DNA of 36,483 nt from Anaerolineales bacterium (GCA_020061145.1 JAGUYX010000293.1:1-36483); one strand, 5' to 3'. Numbered from the stretch's first letter, positions 24,713 to 34,889 are shown. Notes: generated by a model from the letters alone, not told the origin. A program made the numbers and translations.

Positions 24713-26506
24713 ATGACCACAGCCACCCCTCCACCCTATGTTTTGAAGAGCGAAGAATTGTATACCAAAGGGTACGATCCCAGGGTCACTGCCCGGCTGT
24801 TTGATTTTATCCGGCCCTATCGCCAGCGGTTGCTGCTGGCGCTGGCATATATGCTGATCAGCTCGGCGGTGGCTGTCGCCGGGCCGTATCTGGTGAAAGT
24901 TGCCCTGGATGCAGGCATCGAGGCTGGAAATGTGCAGGTTTTACGCAACACGGTGCTGGTTTATCTGGCCGCCATATCTCTGCAGTGGGCGGCCACCTAC
25001 CTGCGAGTGAACATTATGGCAGTGGTCGGTCAGTCGATTATCTATGACCTGCGTGAGCGGCTGTTTGCGCATCTGCAGGAGCTTTCCTTGAATTTTTTCA
25101 GCCATTACAGCGTGGGCAGGGTGATCACGCGGGTGATCAACGACGTGGGCACCTTGCGCGAGTTCCTCACCTGGGCTATCCTGGCGATCGCCCGCGACCT
25201 GTTTACCCTGTTTGGTATTCTGGCAGCGATGTTATTCATGAACCTGCGGCTATCGCTGTTATCTTTTATCGTCCTGCCGCTGATGGTGCTTGTGACCATA
25301 TATTTCCGCAGGAAATCCCGCATTTTTTATCGCAAAGTGCGCGCCGCAGTCAGCTGGGTGAATTCCGTGCTGGCAGAAAACATCAACGGTGTGCGCGTGG
25401 TGCAGGCTTTTTCCCGCCAGGAACATAACGCCCAGTTTTTCCGCACCCAACCGAACCGTTACCTGCTGGACATGACCCTCCAGGCTGCCCGCCTGTCGGC
25501 AGTGTTTCTGCCTGCCATCGACTTTCTGGGCTCCATAGCCACGGTGATAGTGGTGGCAGTCGGTGGCGCGGCTGTGCTGGGTGAAACCCTCACACCCGGG
25601 GTGCTTGTCGCGTTTATTCTGTATATCGATCGCTTTTTTGAGCCTATCCGCGATCTCAGCCGGCGATTTGACACCTTCCAGGCGACCATGGCAAGCGGTG
25701 AACGTATTCTCGACCTGCTCGATACCCACGTCGAAGTACAGGATTTACCCGGAGCAATTGACCTGCCCCCCATTCGTGGGGAAGTGTGGTTTGATAATGT
25801 TTCCTTCAACTACCCGGATGACCCCACACCGGTGTTGAAAAACATCAATCTGAGGGTAAATGCCGGAGAAACCGTCGCTCTGGTAGGCGAAACTGGGGCT
25901 GGAAAAACCACATTGATCAAGCTGGTTGCCCGGTTTCACGACCCCGTAGAAGGCAAGGTATGGGTAGACGGGCATGATCTTTGCACTGTTACCCAGCACA
26001 GCCTGCGCAGCCAGATGGGCATCGTTTTACAGGACCCCTTCCTGTTCAATGGCACGGTCGGCGAAAATATCCGTTTTGGCCGGTTGAACGCCAGCCAGGC
26101 GGAGGTCGAAGCCGCCGCCCAGGCTGTGGGTGCACATGACTTTATCCTGCAGTTACGCCACGGGTACAATACCAATGTGGAAGAAGGCGGGGTATTGTTA
26201 TCCGTTGGTCAGCGGCAATTAATCTCTTTTGCGCGTGCCCTGCTGGCTGACCCGCGTATCCTGATCCTGGATGAGGCGACATCCAGCGTGGACACCCAGA
26301 CGGAGCGCCTGATTCAAAGGGCTCTGGAACGGTTGTTGCGTGGCCGGACAGCATTTGTCATCGCTCACCGCCTTTCAACAGTGGTAAACGCCGACCGGAT
26401 TGTAGTTATTGAAGACGGCGAGATTAAGGAACAGGGCACCCATGAGGAACTTCTGGCACGCCAGGGGATCTATGATCACCTCTACCAGGCCGGGCTGGAG
26501 GATTAG
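24713..26506 (+). CDS. ABC exporter half-transporter, consensus-site partner
   Basis: A 597-residue half-transporter with the same six-helix plus NBD layout. Walker A is GETGAGKTT (about 392-400), and the Walker B is canonical, ILILDEATSSVD (about 518), with the catalytic glutamate. Its signature is changed to LSVGQRQLISFARALL, with valine in place of the first conserved glycine. Paired with the upstream gene this gives one good ATP site (this Walker A/B with the partner's LSGGQ) and one degenerate site (the partner's Walker B Asp with this LSVGQ). That complementary pattern is strong evidence of a heterodimer. The ATG lies 3 nt after the upstream stop. Confidence 0.94.
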   Translation: MTTATPPPYVLKSEELYTKGYDPRVTARLFDFIRPYRQRLLLALAYMLISSAVAVAGPYLVKVALDAGIEAGNVQVLRNTVLVYLAAISLQWAATYLRVNIMAVVGQSIIYDLRERLFAHLQELSLNFFSHYSVGRVITRVINDVGTLREFLTWAILAIARDLFTLFGILAAMLFMNLRLSLLSFIVLPLMVLVTIYFRRKSRIFYRKVRAAVSWVNSVLAENINGVRVVQAFSRQEHNAQFFRTQPNRYLLDMTLQAARLSAVFLPAIDFLGSIATVIVVAVGGAAVLGETLTPGVLVAFILYIDRFFEPIRDLSRRFDTFQATMASGERILDLLDTHVEVQDLPGAIDLPPIRGEVWFDNVSFNYPDDPTPVLKNINLRVNAGETVALVGETGAGKTTLIKLVARFHDPVEGKVWVDGHDLCTVTQHSLRSQMGIVLQDPFLFNGTVGENIRFGRLNASQAEVEAAAQAVGAHDFILQLRHGYNTNVEEGGVLLSVGQRQLISFARALLADPRILILDEATSSVDTQTERLIQRALERLLRGRTAFVIAHRLSTVVNADRIVVIEDGEIKEQGTHEELLARQGIYDHLYQAGLED

Positions 26507-26530
26507 TCGCCTGGCAGGCCTTGAGGGTGA

Positions 26531-26560
26531 TTGACGTTAATCTTTATGGCATGCTAAAAT
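26531..26560 (+). promoter_or_regulatory. Promoter of the TolB-like gene
   Basis: TTGACG, 18 bp, TAAAAT, with TGC in front of the -10 (extended form), 86 nt before the ATG. Confidence 0.62.
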
Positions 26561-26646
26561 GACAGGGATTAATATGGCGCATGTTTTTTTGCGATGATGG
26601 GCTGATTATTCTCCTTTGATGGCGCCAGGCGGGGTTCACAAACTCG

Positions 26647-28587
26647 ATGAATGGTTCACGCCAATGGAAAAAAATACTCTACCGCCTCGGGCTGCTGGTT
26701 TTTTTGCTCGGGACAATTATGGTTGCGTGGCCGGTCATCCAGGCGAATTATTTCCCCGGGCAAAAACACCTGGAGTATGGACAGGCATTACCCTTGGGCG
26801 CGATTACCGGCTTACCGGAATTTTCGACTGCTTCGCCAACCCCTACCCTGCTTTCGACCTTTCATAACCCGGACCGGGAAGAAAACCAGGGTTTGCTGGT
26901 GCTTGCCATCCAGGACGGCTTATACAGCCATTTATTCGCCTATCACCCCACGCAACTCGATCTGCTAAGCCTGACTGCAGGTCCATGGCAGGACGAAGCC
27001 CCCGCCGCCAGCCCGGATGGCAAGAAGATCGCCTTTGCTTCCAACCGCAGCGGATACTGGGATCTATATCTGCTGGAAGTGGAATCCGGCGAGGTGACCC
27101 AAATTACAGATACCCCGGAGTATGAAGGGCGCCCATCCTGGTCGCCGGATGGACAGTGGCTGGCGTATGAGGCGTATCTTGATCAAAACCTGGAAGTTCT
27201 CATCCGACCGGTGGAGGGTACATCCGCAGCAATCCGTCTGACGGAGGACGTAGGCGCCGATTATGCCCCCGCCTGGTCGCCAGATGGGCGGCGGATTGCA
27301 TTTATCTCTACACGCAGCGGCGAGCAAGATATCTGGTTGGCAGACCTCGATAAGGTAGAAGACCGGTTCAGCAACCTCAGCCAGACCACCCACCGCCTGG
27401 AAGGACCGCCTGTCTGGTCGCCCGAGGGACAGTCTTTACTCTGGCCCGGAGTGGAAGACGGAACTTACCGGATCTATCGTTGGGAGGTGGGTTCACCCGC
27501 CACGGCCGCCAGGGATCTGGGCGCCGGTGATCTGGCAGCCTGGAGCCCGGAAGGTACGCAGATTGCCGTCCGCTATCGCCTGCCCAATGCCAGCTATCTG
27601 ACCACGTACCAGTTAAAAAATCCACGCCTGGTGCTGCCTCCGCTGCCTGTTTATGGGGAAATTCGGGGGCTTACCTGGGGCAGATTCGCCCTGCCCGACC
27701 CGCTTCCTCAGGCTTACCAAGAGGCAGCTTCGGCTGAACCGCTTTCGCCTTGGGGAATCGATGAAAACTCAGGCGACTCCACCGGCAATCGTCACGACTT
27801 GCAGGCGCTGGAAGAGGTAACCGCTCCATACCCGGTGCTGATGCAGCGAGCGCAAATCTCGTTCGCGGCTTTACGCGAAGCTGTCGCCAGCCAGGCAGGC
27901 TGGGACTTTCTGGCCTCTCTGGAAAATGCGTTTATCCCCCTCACTTCCCCTGCCATGCCCGGACTGGATGGTTCCTGGTTGTACACCGGTCGCGGTATTG
28001 CCGTAAACACGGTACCGATGAACGCCGGATGGCTGGCGGTGGTGCGTGAAGAATTTGGCAGCGAGACCTATTGGCGAATTTATCTGCGCACCCGCTTACA
28101 GGATGGCAGCCAGGGAAAACCATTTACCGGGCAAACCTGGGACTTCTCAGCGCGTTATACCGGGGATCCGCGTGGGTACGAACAGGGCGGCTTGCAGGCC
28201 AGTAACCCGCCTCAGGGCTACTGGATCGATTTTACTGCCCTGGCTGCGGCTTTTGGCTGGGAAAGGGTGCCTTCGCTCTCGACCTGGCGGCATTTTTACC
28301 CGGCAACCCGCCTGAATGAATATGCCTTCACTGAAGGACTGGATTGGCGCAGCGCACTGCTCGAGATTTACCCGCCGGAAATGCTGATCACACCCACGCC
28401 GGTCTCGTCACCCACCATCACCCCTACCCCGACCATTACTCCTACGCGTACTCGCTGGCCAACTCGTACGCCTCTGCCGACCATCACACCCTGGCCAACG
28501 CGCACCTACACACCGACCCTCACGCCAACTGTAACGGAAACGCCCACCCCCTCCGCCACCGCGTCTCCCACACCCTGGTCACGCTAG
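26647..28587 (+). CDS. Membrane-anchored TolB-like propeller protein with Thr/Pro-rich tail
   Basis: A 646-residue protein. A short positive N-terminus precedes a single membrane helix (about residues 12-30), which should leave the rest outside the cytoplasm. Residues 110-330 carry at least five PD40/WD40-like repeats of the TolB type ('AASPDGKKIAFASNRSG', 'SWSPDGQWLAYEA', 'AWSPDGRRIAFISTRSG', 'VWSPEGQSLLW', 'AWSPEGTQIAVRY'), predicting part or all of a beta-propeller. Residues 355-580 form another domain, rich in Trp and Tyr, that I do not recognise. The last 66 residues are almost only Thr, Pro and a few others. It may bind peptidoglycan or other envelope partners, but no function is proven. 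An M23 lipoprotein gene follows 11 nt later. Confidence 0.88.
   Translation: MNGSRQWKKILYRLGLLVFLLGTIMVAWPVIQANYFPGQKHLEYGQALPLGAITGLPEFSTASPTPTLLSTFHNPDREENQGLLVLAIQDGLYSHLFAYHPTQLDLLSLTAGPWQDEAPAASPDGKKIAFASNRSGYWDLYLLEVESGEVTQITDTPEYEGRPSWSPDGQWLAYEAYLDQNLEVLIRPVEGTSAAIRLTEDVGADYAPAWSPDGRRIAFISTRSGEQDIWLADLDKVEDRFSNLSQTTHRLEGPPVWSPEGQSLLWPGVEDGTYRIYRWEVGSPATAARDLGAGDLAAWSPEGTQIAVRYRLPNASYLTTYQLKNPRLVLPPLPVYGEIRGLTWGRFALPDPLPQAYQEAASAEPLSPWGIDENSGDSTGNRHDLQALEEVTAPYPVLMQRAQISFAALREAVASQAGWDFLASLENAFIPLTSPAMPGLDGSWLYTGRGIAVNTVPMNAGWLAVVREEFGSETYWRIYLRTRLQDGSQGKPFTGQTWDFSARYTGDPRGYEQGGLQASNPPQGYWIDFTALAAAFGWERVPSLSTWRHFYPATRLNEYAFTEGLDWRSALLEIYPPEMLITPTPVSSPTITPTPTITPTRTRWPTRTPLPTITPWPTRTYTPTLTPTVTETPTPSATASPTPWSR
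28387..28584 (+). repeat. Low-complexity Thr/Pro-coding tract
   Basis: A degenerate run of ACN CCN codons encodes the 66-residue tail of the TolB-like protein (ITPTP, TPTPT, TPTLTP and similar). It is imperfect at the DNA level. The long His-rich ORF in another frame (from 28344) is its shadow. Confidence 0.75.
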
Positions 28588-28598
28588 GTCTTCGGCTG

Positions 28599-29762
28599 AT
28601 GAACAGCATCAAGTTCCCATTCACTCGCAAGCCCAGGCTTCCTGTACAGACCATGCTGCAACTGATTCTCCTGTGCGTTCTGGCGCTGACGATCACCAGT
28701 TGCCGGGGAGAGTTCGTCGCCGGGCAGGGAGCCGGTGCCAGCCGGGATTCAACCGCCCGGGAGGGAATTCAAGGAGAGATTAAACCGGAGACCGAGACGG
28801 CGGTTAATCCACTACCTGCACAAAATTCTTTGTCTGCCTTGCCATCTCCTCTTTCATCCGCCGGCGAACCGGCAAGGTTTGTTTTCCCTACGCCTGCACC
28901 ACCGCCCCAATCTGCCTGGCGACCACCGTTATATCCGGTGCCCTGGGCATTGCGCGATTTCGATCATTTCTTCTTCATCCGTCCCATTCCGGTAGAGGAA
29001 GTTAACTGGCCACTGGCCAATTATCGCTACGGCGGTATTTTTTTCGAGGATGTTGTGCATACCGGCGTAGATATCCCCGGGCCGGAGGGCACTCCGGTGC
29101 TGGCAGCCGGATCCGGCAAGGTGGTCTGGTCTGGCTATGGGCTACTCAGTTTTGTCCTGGATGATTTTGATGACCCTTATGGCCTGGCGGTCGCCATCCG
29201 GCATGATTTCGGTTACCAGGGGCAACCTTTGTATACACTTTATGCTCATCTGAGTGAAAGCCTGGTGATCAAAGATCAGGTGGTCGAAGCCGGCGAGCTG
29301 ATCGGTTTGACTGGCGAAACCGGGGTGGTGACCGGCCCGCATTTGCATTTCGAGGTGCGGGTTGGGCGCAATGATTATTTTGCCACGCGCAACCCGGAGT
29401 TGTGGGTGGCGCCGCCCCAGGGGTGGGGTGTTCTGGCAGGTCGGGTAATGGACTCATCCGGCACGTTACTGGAGCGCAAAGAGGTGGTGATCACCTCCCT
29501 GGAGACATATCAGGTCTGGCTGGTGATGACCTACGGACCAAAAAGCATCAACAGCGATCCCTATTACCAGGAAAATGTAGCCATGGGAGACCTGCCGGCC
29601 GGAAAATACCAGGTAGATGTGCATTATGATACGCAAAAATACTCGCAAATCCTCCAAATCGTTCCCGGCGCAGTCACTTACTTTACCTTTCACGGCGAAG
29701 ATGGATTCCAGACAGAACTGCCTGCCACCCCCACCGTGGATCCGTCTTTTACCGCCCCTTGA
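28599..29762 (+). CDS. M23-family (LytM) metallopeptidase lipoprotein
   Basis: A 387-residue lipoprotein. The ATG at 28599 gives a basic n-region, a hydrophobic core and the lipobox ITSC with Cys35; the longer frame in the ORF track runs back through the Thr/Pro tract. A Pro-rich linker (about 60-115) leads to an M23 peptidase domain (about 140-275) with the metal ligands HTGVD (H154, D158), a further His in 'YAHLS' (H217) and the HLH motif in 'GPHLHFEVRVG' (H248, H250), so it appears catalytically intact. A C-terminal beta domain (about 285-375, 'GVLAGRVMDSSGTLLERKEVVIT') resembles carboxypeptidase-regulatory modules. It should cut peptide cross-links of cell wall or act on related envelope polymers. 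The recA promoter overlaps its stop codon. Confidence 0.9.
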   Translation: MNSIKFPFTRKPRLPVQTMLQLILLCVLALTITSCRGEFVAGQGAGASRDSTAREGIQGEIKPETETAVNPLPAQNSLSALPSPLSSAGEPARFVFPTPAPPPQSAWRPPLYPVPWALRDFDHFFFIRPIPVEEVNWPLANYRYGGIFFEDVVHTGVDIPGPEGTPVLAAGSGKVVWSGYGLLSFVLDDFDDPYGLAVAIRHDFGYQGQPLYTLYAHLSESLVIKDQVVEAGELIGLTGETGVVTGPHLHFEVRVGRNDYFATRNPELWVAPPQGWGVLAGRVMDSSGTLLERKEVVITSLETYQVWLVMTYGPKSINSDPYYQENVAMGDLPAGKYQVDVHYDTQKYSQILQIVPGAVTYFTFHGEDGFQTELPATPTVDPSFTAP

Positions 29763-29786
29763 CATTGAGAACATGTGTGCTAAAAT
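29759..29786 (+). promoter_or_regulatory. Promoter of recA
   Basis: TTGACA, 16 bp, TAAAAT with a TGC before the -10 (extended form). The -35 overlaps the stop codon of the M23 gene. The -10 ends 31 nt before the recA ATG, leaving a leader of about 25 nt that contains the GGAG ribosome binding site. Confidence 0.72.
29769..29780 (+). promoter_or_regulatory. Possible LexA-type operator in the recA promoter
   Basis: GAAC-ATGT-GTGC lies between the -35 and -10. It matches 7 of the 8 fixed bases of the GAAC-N4-GTTC dyad used by Gram-positive LexA. Position and sequence fit SOS control of recA. The LexA of this organism is not in the window, so its true site is unknown. Confidence 0.4.
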
Positions 29787-29817
29787 TAATCCATCCTGAA
29801 ATGTGGAGACCCGGCAA

Positions 29818-30897
29818 ATGGCGCGTAAAAATATGAAATCAGATGAAAACCTGGAGGCAAAGCTGGTTGCCCTGGAAAAAGCCATGGGGGATATAGCCAA
29901 ACGGTATGGTGATGGCGCGATCATGCGCCTGGGCGAAGCCCAACACATGCAGGTGGAAATAATCCCGACCGGATCGTTATCCCTCGATATTGCTCTGGGT
30001 GTGGGGGGCGTGCCGCGTGGGCGCATCACAGAGATTTACGGGCCTGAATCTTCCGGAAAAACCACCATCTGCCAGCATATTGTCGCCCAGGCACAATTAT
30101 TGGGCGGCACCTGCGCTTTTATCGACATGGAGCACGCTCTGGATCCGTCTTATGCGGCGCGTTGCGGTGTGGACGTGGAAAGCCTGCTGATTTCGCAACC
30201 TGATACCGGCGAACAGGCGCTGGAAATTACCGAATCCCTGGTGCGTTCAGGCGCAATCGACGTGATTGTGGTTGATTCGGTAGCTGCCCTGGTGCCCCGC
30301 GCTGAAATCGAGGGCGATATGGGCGATTCTCCCATGGGCATGCAGGCGCGTTTGATGTCCCAGGCGCTGCGCAAGCTGTCCGGCGCGATCAAGCAGACCA
30401 ACACCGCGGTAATATTCACCAACCAGTTGCGCCAGAAAATTGGCGTGATGTTTGGCAACCCGGAAACCACCACGGGTGGGATGGCGCTTAAGTTTTATGC
30501 TTCGGTTCGTCTGGATGTCCGTCGTATCCAATCCATCAAAGTCGGTCAGGAGATTATCGGTAACCGCACGCGGGTGCGTGTGGTGAAAAACAAAGTTGCC
30601 CCTCCTTTCCGGACTGCCGAATTCGATATCATGTATAACGAAGGCATTTCTCGTTATGGCGACCTGCTGGATCTGGCAACCGAGCTGGATATTATCCAGA
30701 AGCGCGGTTCGTTTTATGCATACGGCGACCTGCGCATGGCGCAGGGGCGCGAAAACGCCAAGGACTTCTTGCGGGAAAACCCGGACCTGGCGGCTGAGAT
30801 CGAGCTGGCTGTACGCCAGCAGGCATTAAGCGGCACATTGCCGATCGGTTATGGCGCGGATGAAGATCATCCTGGCGAAATGGATGAGGAAGCTTAA
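29818..30897 (+). CDS. recA: Recombinase RecA
   Basis: A 359-residue RecA of normal length. Walker [10 protein letters not shown], '[37 protein letters not shown]', '[22 protein letters not shown]' and the L2-region '[22 protein letters not shown]' are all standard. It forms filaments on single-stranded DNA for strand exchange and for LexA self-cleavage. The ORF track begins with an upstream GTG (METRQ); the ATG giving MARKNMKSD has GGAG 9 nt upstream and is preferred. The last 14 nt overlap the next gene, a lipoprotein, where recX is often found in other bacteria. Confidence 0.98.
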   Translation: MARKNMKSDENLEAKLVALEKAMGDIAKRYGDGAIMRLGEAQHMQVEIIPTGSLSLDIALGVGGVPRGRITEIYGPESSGKTTICQHIVAQAQLLGGTCAFIDMEHALDPSYAARCGVDVESLLISQPDTGEQALEITESLVRSGAIDVIVVDSVAALVPRAEIEGDMGDSPMGMQARLMSQALRKLSGAIKQTNTAVIFTNQLRQKIGVMFGNPETTTGGMALKFYASVRLDVRRIQSIKVGQEIIGNRTRVRVVKNKVAPPFRTAEFDIMYNEGISRYGDLLDLATELDIIQKRGSFYAYGDLRMAQGRENAKDFLRENPDLAAEIELAVRQQALSGTLPIGYGADEDHPGEMDEEA

Positions 30898-31417
30898 CCA
30901 CGGTTTTTACCTGACTATCTGCTGGATCATAACCTCCCTGATTCTTTCCGCCTGTAATGCAGAACCGGAAAGAGATCAGGGAGTTGTTTATCTCCCACCC
31001 ACGCTGGCGGTCAGCCCGTCTTCCACCCCCGATTTACCCAACCCGACGCCTGCAAGATCTCTCCCTACCGTAACGCCTGCCTGTGTGAACAATTTGCGCT
31101 TCCTGGATGATCTCACCATTCCGGATGGTATGCAGGTTTCTCCGGGCGCGCTGCTGGACAAACGCTGGAAGGTGGAGAATACCGGCACCTGCAACTGGGA
31201 TAACCGTTATCGCCTGACCCGGATTGCCGGAGATGGTCTGGGAGCAGGCAGCGAACAGATGCTCTTTCCGGCACGCAGCGGCACGGAGGCAGAGATTGCC
31301 ATCCAATTTCACGCACCGGACGAGCCCGGTGTTTACCACAGCGCCTGGCAGGCTGTCGATCCCGATGGTCGTCCCTTCGGCGACCCGATATATATCGAGT
31401 TTTTCGTCTCTGATTGA
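30884..31417 (+). CDS. NBR1-Ig-like domain lipoprotein
   Basis: A 177-residue predicted lipoprotein. From the ATG at 30884 the sequence has MRK, a hydrophobic core and the lipobox LSAC with Cys24; an upstream start at 30851 is possible but makes a poorer signal. A Ser/Pro/Thr linker (about 35-68) precedes a domain of about 105 residues resembling the Ig-like domain of NBR1: '[23 protein letters not shown]' and '[32 protein letters not shown]'. Such domains are common in Chloroflexota surface proteins, where their function is unclear. The first 14 nt overlap recA, which implies translational coupling to a DNA repair gene. That pairing is odd and may reflect position only. Confidence 0.87.
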   Translation: MRKLNHGFYLTICWIITSLILSACNAEPERDQGVVYLPPTLAVSPSSTPDLPNPTPARSLPTVTPACVNNLRFLDDLTIPDGMQVSPGALLDKRWKVENTGTCNWDNRYRLTRIAGDGLGAGSEQMLFPARSGTEAEIAIQFHAPDEPGVYHSAWQAVDPDGRPFGDPIYIEFFVSD

Positions 31418-31426
31418 TTAACGGCG

Positions 31427-31456
31427 CCGGGGGTCGCGTTAGCCGGCGACCCCCGG
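31427..31456. terminator. Hairpin between the convergent NBR1-Ig lipoprotein and ahcY genes
   Basis: A perfect 11-bp GC-rich stem CCGGGGGTCGC / GCGACCCCCGG with an 8-nt loop, 10 nt after the lipoprotein stop. No U-tract follows on either strand, so it could be a factor-dependent end or an mRNA-stabilising hairpin. Confidence 0.55.
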
Positions 31457-31516
31457 TTCTGATGGATGCAGGAAAAAGCGATGGGGTGAACAACCCTCGC
31501 ACTCAGATAAACCGGA

Positions 31517-32809
<1,293 letters not shown>

Positions 32810-32815
32810 TCAAGG

Positions 32816-33799
32816 TCATCTCGTCCGGCTGGCTGTTTCGATTTCCAAAAAGCAATCCAGTTTACCACCATCATCATATACCTGGCGCAACCGGCTGACA
32901 AACTCACCCGGGGTATAAAAATGGCGTTGTGTGCCTTTTTGCTCCAGGCAATATGTGGCAGCCATGGCTCCCAGCATGCCGCAGACTTCCCAATCCAGGT
33001 TGTAAGACCAACCGGCGAGGAACCCTCCCCGGTATGCGTCCCCCACTCCGGTAGGGTCGACGATACTCGCCGGCACGATTACCGGCAGATCATAACGCTC
33101 ACCCTCGGCGAAAATTGTCGAACCGCTTTCACCACGCGTAATTACCATTAACCGCAGGCCAGCGATTAACTGCTCTTCGCTCAGACCGGTTTTCTTCTGG
33201 ATCAGACCGTATTCATAATCATTCACGAAGAGGGCTGCCGCGCCGTTTATTTCCCGCCTCAAGGTCTCCCCATCGAAGCGTAAGACCTGCTGGCTCGGAT
33301 CGTAGAGGTAAGGGATGCCGAGCTGCTTGCACTCAGCGACATGTTTCTCCATGGCAGCCGGATCATTGGGTGAAATCACCACCAGATCAGGCAGATCCCC
33401 CGGCAGGTCATGGAACGAAAGTTGGGAAGCATATGCCATGGCGCCCGGATAAAAACTGGCGATCTGCGCATTGGCGCGGTCGGTGGTGGCGAAAAACGAA
33501 GCGGTAAATTCTCCGGGAATCACGCGCATACCGCGGGTATCCACCCCAAATTTTTCCAGCCAGCGGCGATAATCCTCAAAATCTTCACCGACGGTCGCCA
33601 GAATACGCGGCCTCTGCCCCAAAAGAGCCATGTTGTAAGCGATATTGGGGGCGATGCCGCCCCGTTCGCGTACCATTGAGTCGACCAAAAATGAAAGGCT
33701 TACCGATTCCAGGCGATCGGGGAGTAAATGCTCGCTAAAATAACCCGGGAAAGTCATCAAATAATCGTAAGCCACCGAACCGGTAATTAAGATATCCAT
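32816..33799 (-). CDS. PfkB-family kinase, probable adenosine kinase
   Basis: A 327-residue ribokinase-fold sugar kinase. The N-terminal 'MDILITGSVAYDYLMTFPG' and 'RERGGIAPNIAYNMALLGQRPRILATVGEDF' are PfkB motif 1, and 'VDPTGVGDAYRGGFLAGW' is PfkB motif 2 with the catalytic Asp in the GD pair. The substrate is not certain from sequence. Its position between mtnA and ahcY argues for adenosine kinase, which would pull the reversible SAH hydrolase reaction forward by turning adenosine into AMP. A ribose-type or other nucleoside substrate is the main alternative. The start is ATG, 34 nt after mtnA. Confidence 0.87.
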   Translation of the reverse strand: MDILITGSVAYDYLMTFPGYFSEHLLPDRLESVSLSFLVDSMVRERGGIAPNIAYNMALLGQRPRILATVGEDFEDYRRWLEKFGVDTRGMRVIPGEFTASFFATTDRANAQIASFYPGAMAYASQLSFHDLPGDLPDLVVISPNDPAAMEKHVAECKQLGIPYLYDPSQQVLRFDGETLRREINGAAALFVNDYEYGLIQKKTGLSEEQLIAGLRLMVITRGESGSTIFAEGERYDLPVIVPASIVDPTGVGDAYRGGFLAGWSYNLDWEVCGMLGAMAATYCLEQKGTQRHFYTPGEFVSRLRQVYDDGGKLDCFLEIETASRTR

Positions 33800-33833
33800 T
33801 TGCTCTACCTGAAAATTGATTTTAATCTCTAAC

Positions 33834-34889
33834 TCAGGCTGTTTGTTCAGCCAGGACAGCCTTGCGTAAATTCTCGATGAAAGGCGGGTAGACCACCCCG
33901 TTTTCGGTAATGATCCCGGTCAACAACCGGTGAGGGGTGATATCAAAGGCTGGGTTTCGGGCAGTAGCTCCAGCAGGCGACAGAAGTTCGCCCTGGCGTT
34001 GCAAATCCAACACCTCATCCGCCGGGCGCTCTTCGATGGGAATTTGCTCACCCGTGGGTGTATCCAGGTCCACCGTGGAGGTAGGCACCACCGAATAAGC
34101 CGGCACGCCGTTATCAAAGGCAGCTAAGGCCAGCATGTAGGTGCCGATCTTATTGGCCACGTCGCCGTTGGCTGCCACCCGATCTGCGCCAAATAAAACC
34201 TTCTGTACCTGCCCGGTGCGCAGGAAATATCCAGCGGCGTTGTCGCTGATGATGTCGTAGGGAATGCCATATTGGGATAATTCCCAGGCTGTCAGGCGCG
34301 CCCCCTGAAGGCGCGGGCGGGTTTCATCCACCAGCACGTGGATATGCTTGCCCTGCTCATGGGCCATCCGGATGACGCCCAGGGCGGTGCCCCAATCCAC
34401 GGTCGCCAGTGCGCCGGTATTGCAATGGTGAATGATGACGTCGCCGGAGTTAATCAACTCAGCGCCATGGCGAGCCATGCGCTGATTGATCTCCACGTCT
34501 TCATCGGCTATCCGTTGGGCTTCAGCCAGTACTACCGCACGGAGTTCGTCCGGGCTGCCTTCGGTTTCACCAACCACCTTCAGGATCCGCCGCAATGCCC
34601 AGTTCAGGTTTACTGCCGTCGGGCGAGCGGCAGCCAACTCTTCTGCGGCGGACTTGAGATCCGCGCGCAAGGTTTTGGCAGTTTCTGCCCGGGATTGGTT
34701 GGCTGCCAGCGCCAGACCAAACGCCGCTGCTGCACCTATCGCCGGCGCGCCACGCACCACCATATCGGTAATTGCCTGAGCAACGTCACGGTAATCGGAA
34801 TAATGGATCAACTCGAATCGCCCGGGTAAGATGCGCTGGTCGATCATGATCAGGGTTTGTTTATCGTAGTCCCAGGAAACTGTACGCAT
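33834..34889 (-). CDS. mtnA: S-methyl-5-thioribose-1-phosphate isomerase
   Basis: A 351-residue MtnA, which converts methylthioribose 1-phosphate to methylthioribulose 1-phosphate in methionine salvage. The family segments are present: 'TDMVVRGAPAIGAAAAFGLALA', 'RPTAVNLNWALRRI', 'HHCNTGALATVDWGTALGVI', 'VDETRPRLQGARLTAWEL', 'FGADRVAANGDVANKIGTYMLA' and 'NPAFDITP'. The Cys of HCNTGAL and the Asp of GADR are the expected catalytic pair. It is distinguished from eIF2B-like relatives by these residues. It starts at ATG with AAAGGA 8 nt upstream and leads the mtnA-kinase-ahcY operon from a strong promoter. The phosphorylase MtnP is not in the window. Confidence 0.96.
   Translation of the reverse strand: MRTVSWDYDKQTLIMIDQRILPGRFELIHYSDYRDVAQAITDMVVRGAPAIGAAAAFGLALAANQSRAETAKTLRADLKSAAEELAAARPTAVNLNWALRRILKVVGETEGSPDELRAVVLAEAQRIADEDVEINQRMARHGAELINSGDVIIHHCNTGALATVDWGTALGVIRMAHEQGKHIHVLVDETRPRLQGARLTAWELSQYGIPYDIISDNAAGYFLRTGQVQKVLFGADRVAANGDVANKIGTYMLALAAFDNGVPAYSVVPTSTVDLDTPTGEQIPIEERPADEVLDLQRQGELLSPAGATARNPAFDITPHRLLTGIITENGVVYPPFIENLRKAVLAEQTA

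Noticed and set aside
26507-26530. GCCT-GGC-AGGC hairpin after the ABC genes as a terminator
   Set aside because: Four-base stem, three-base loop and no T run.
28344-28598. His-rich N-terminal extension of the M23 protein
   Set aside because: Out-of-frame reading of the Thr/Pro tract of the TolB-like gene; the signal peptide begins at 28599.
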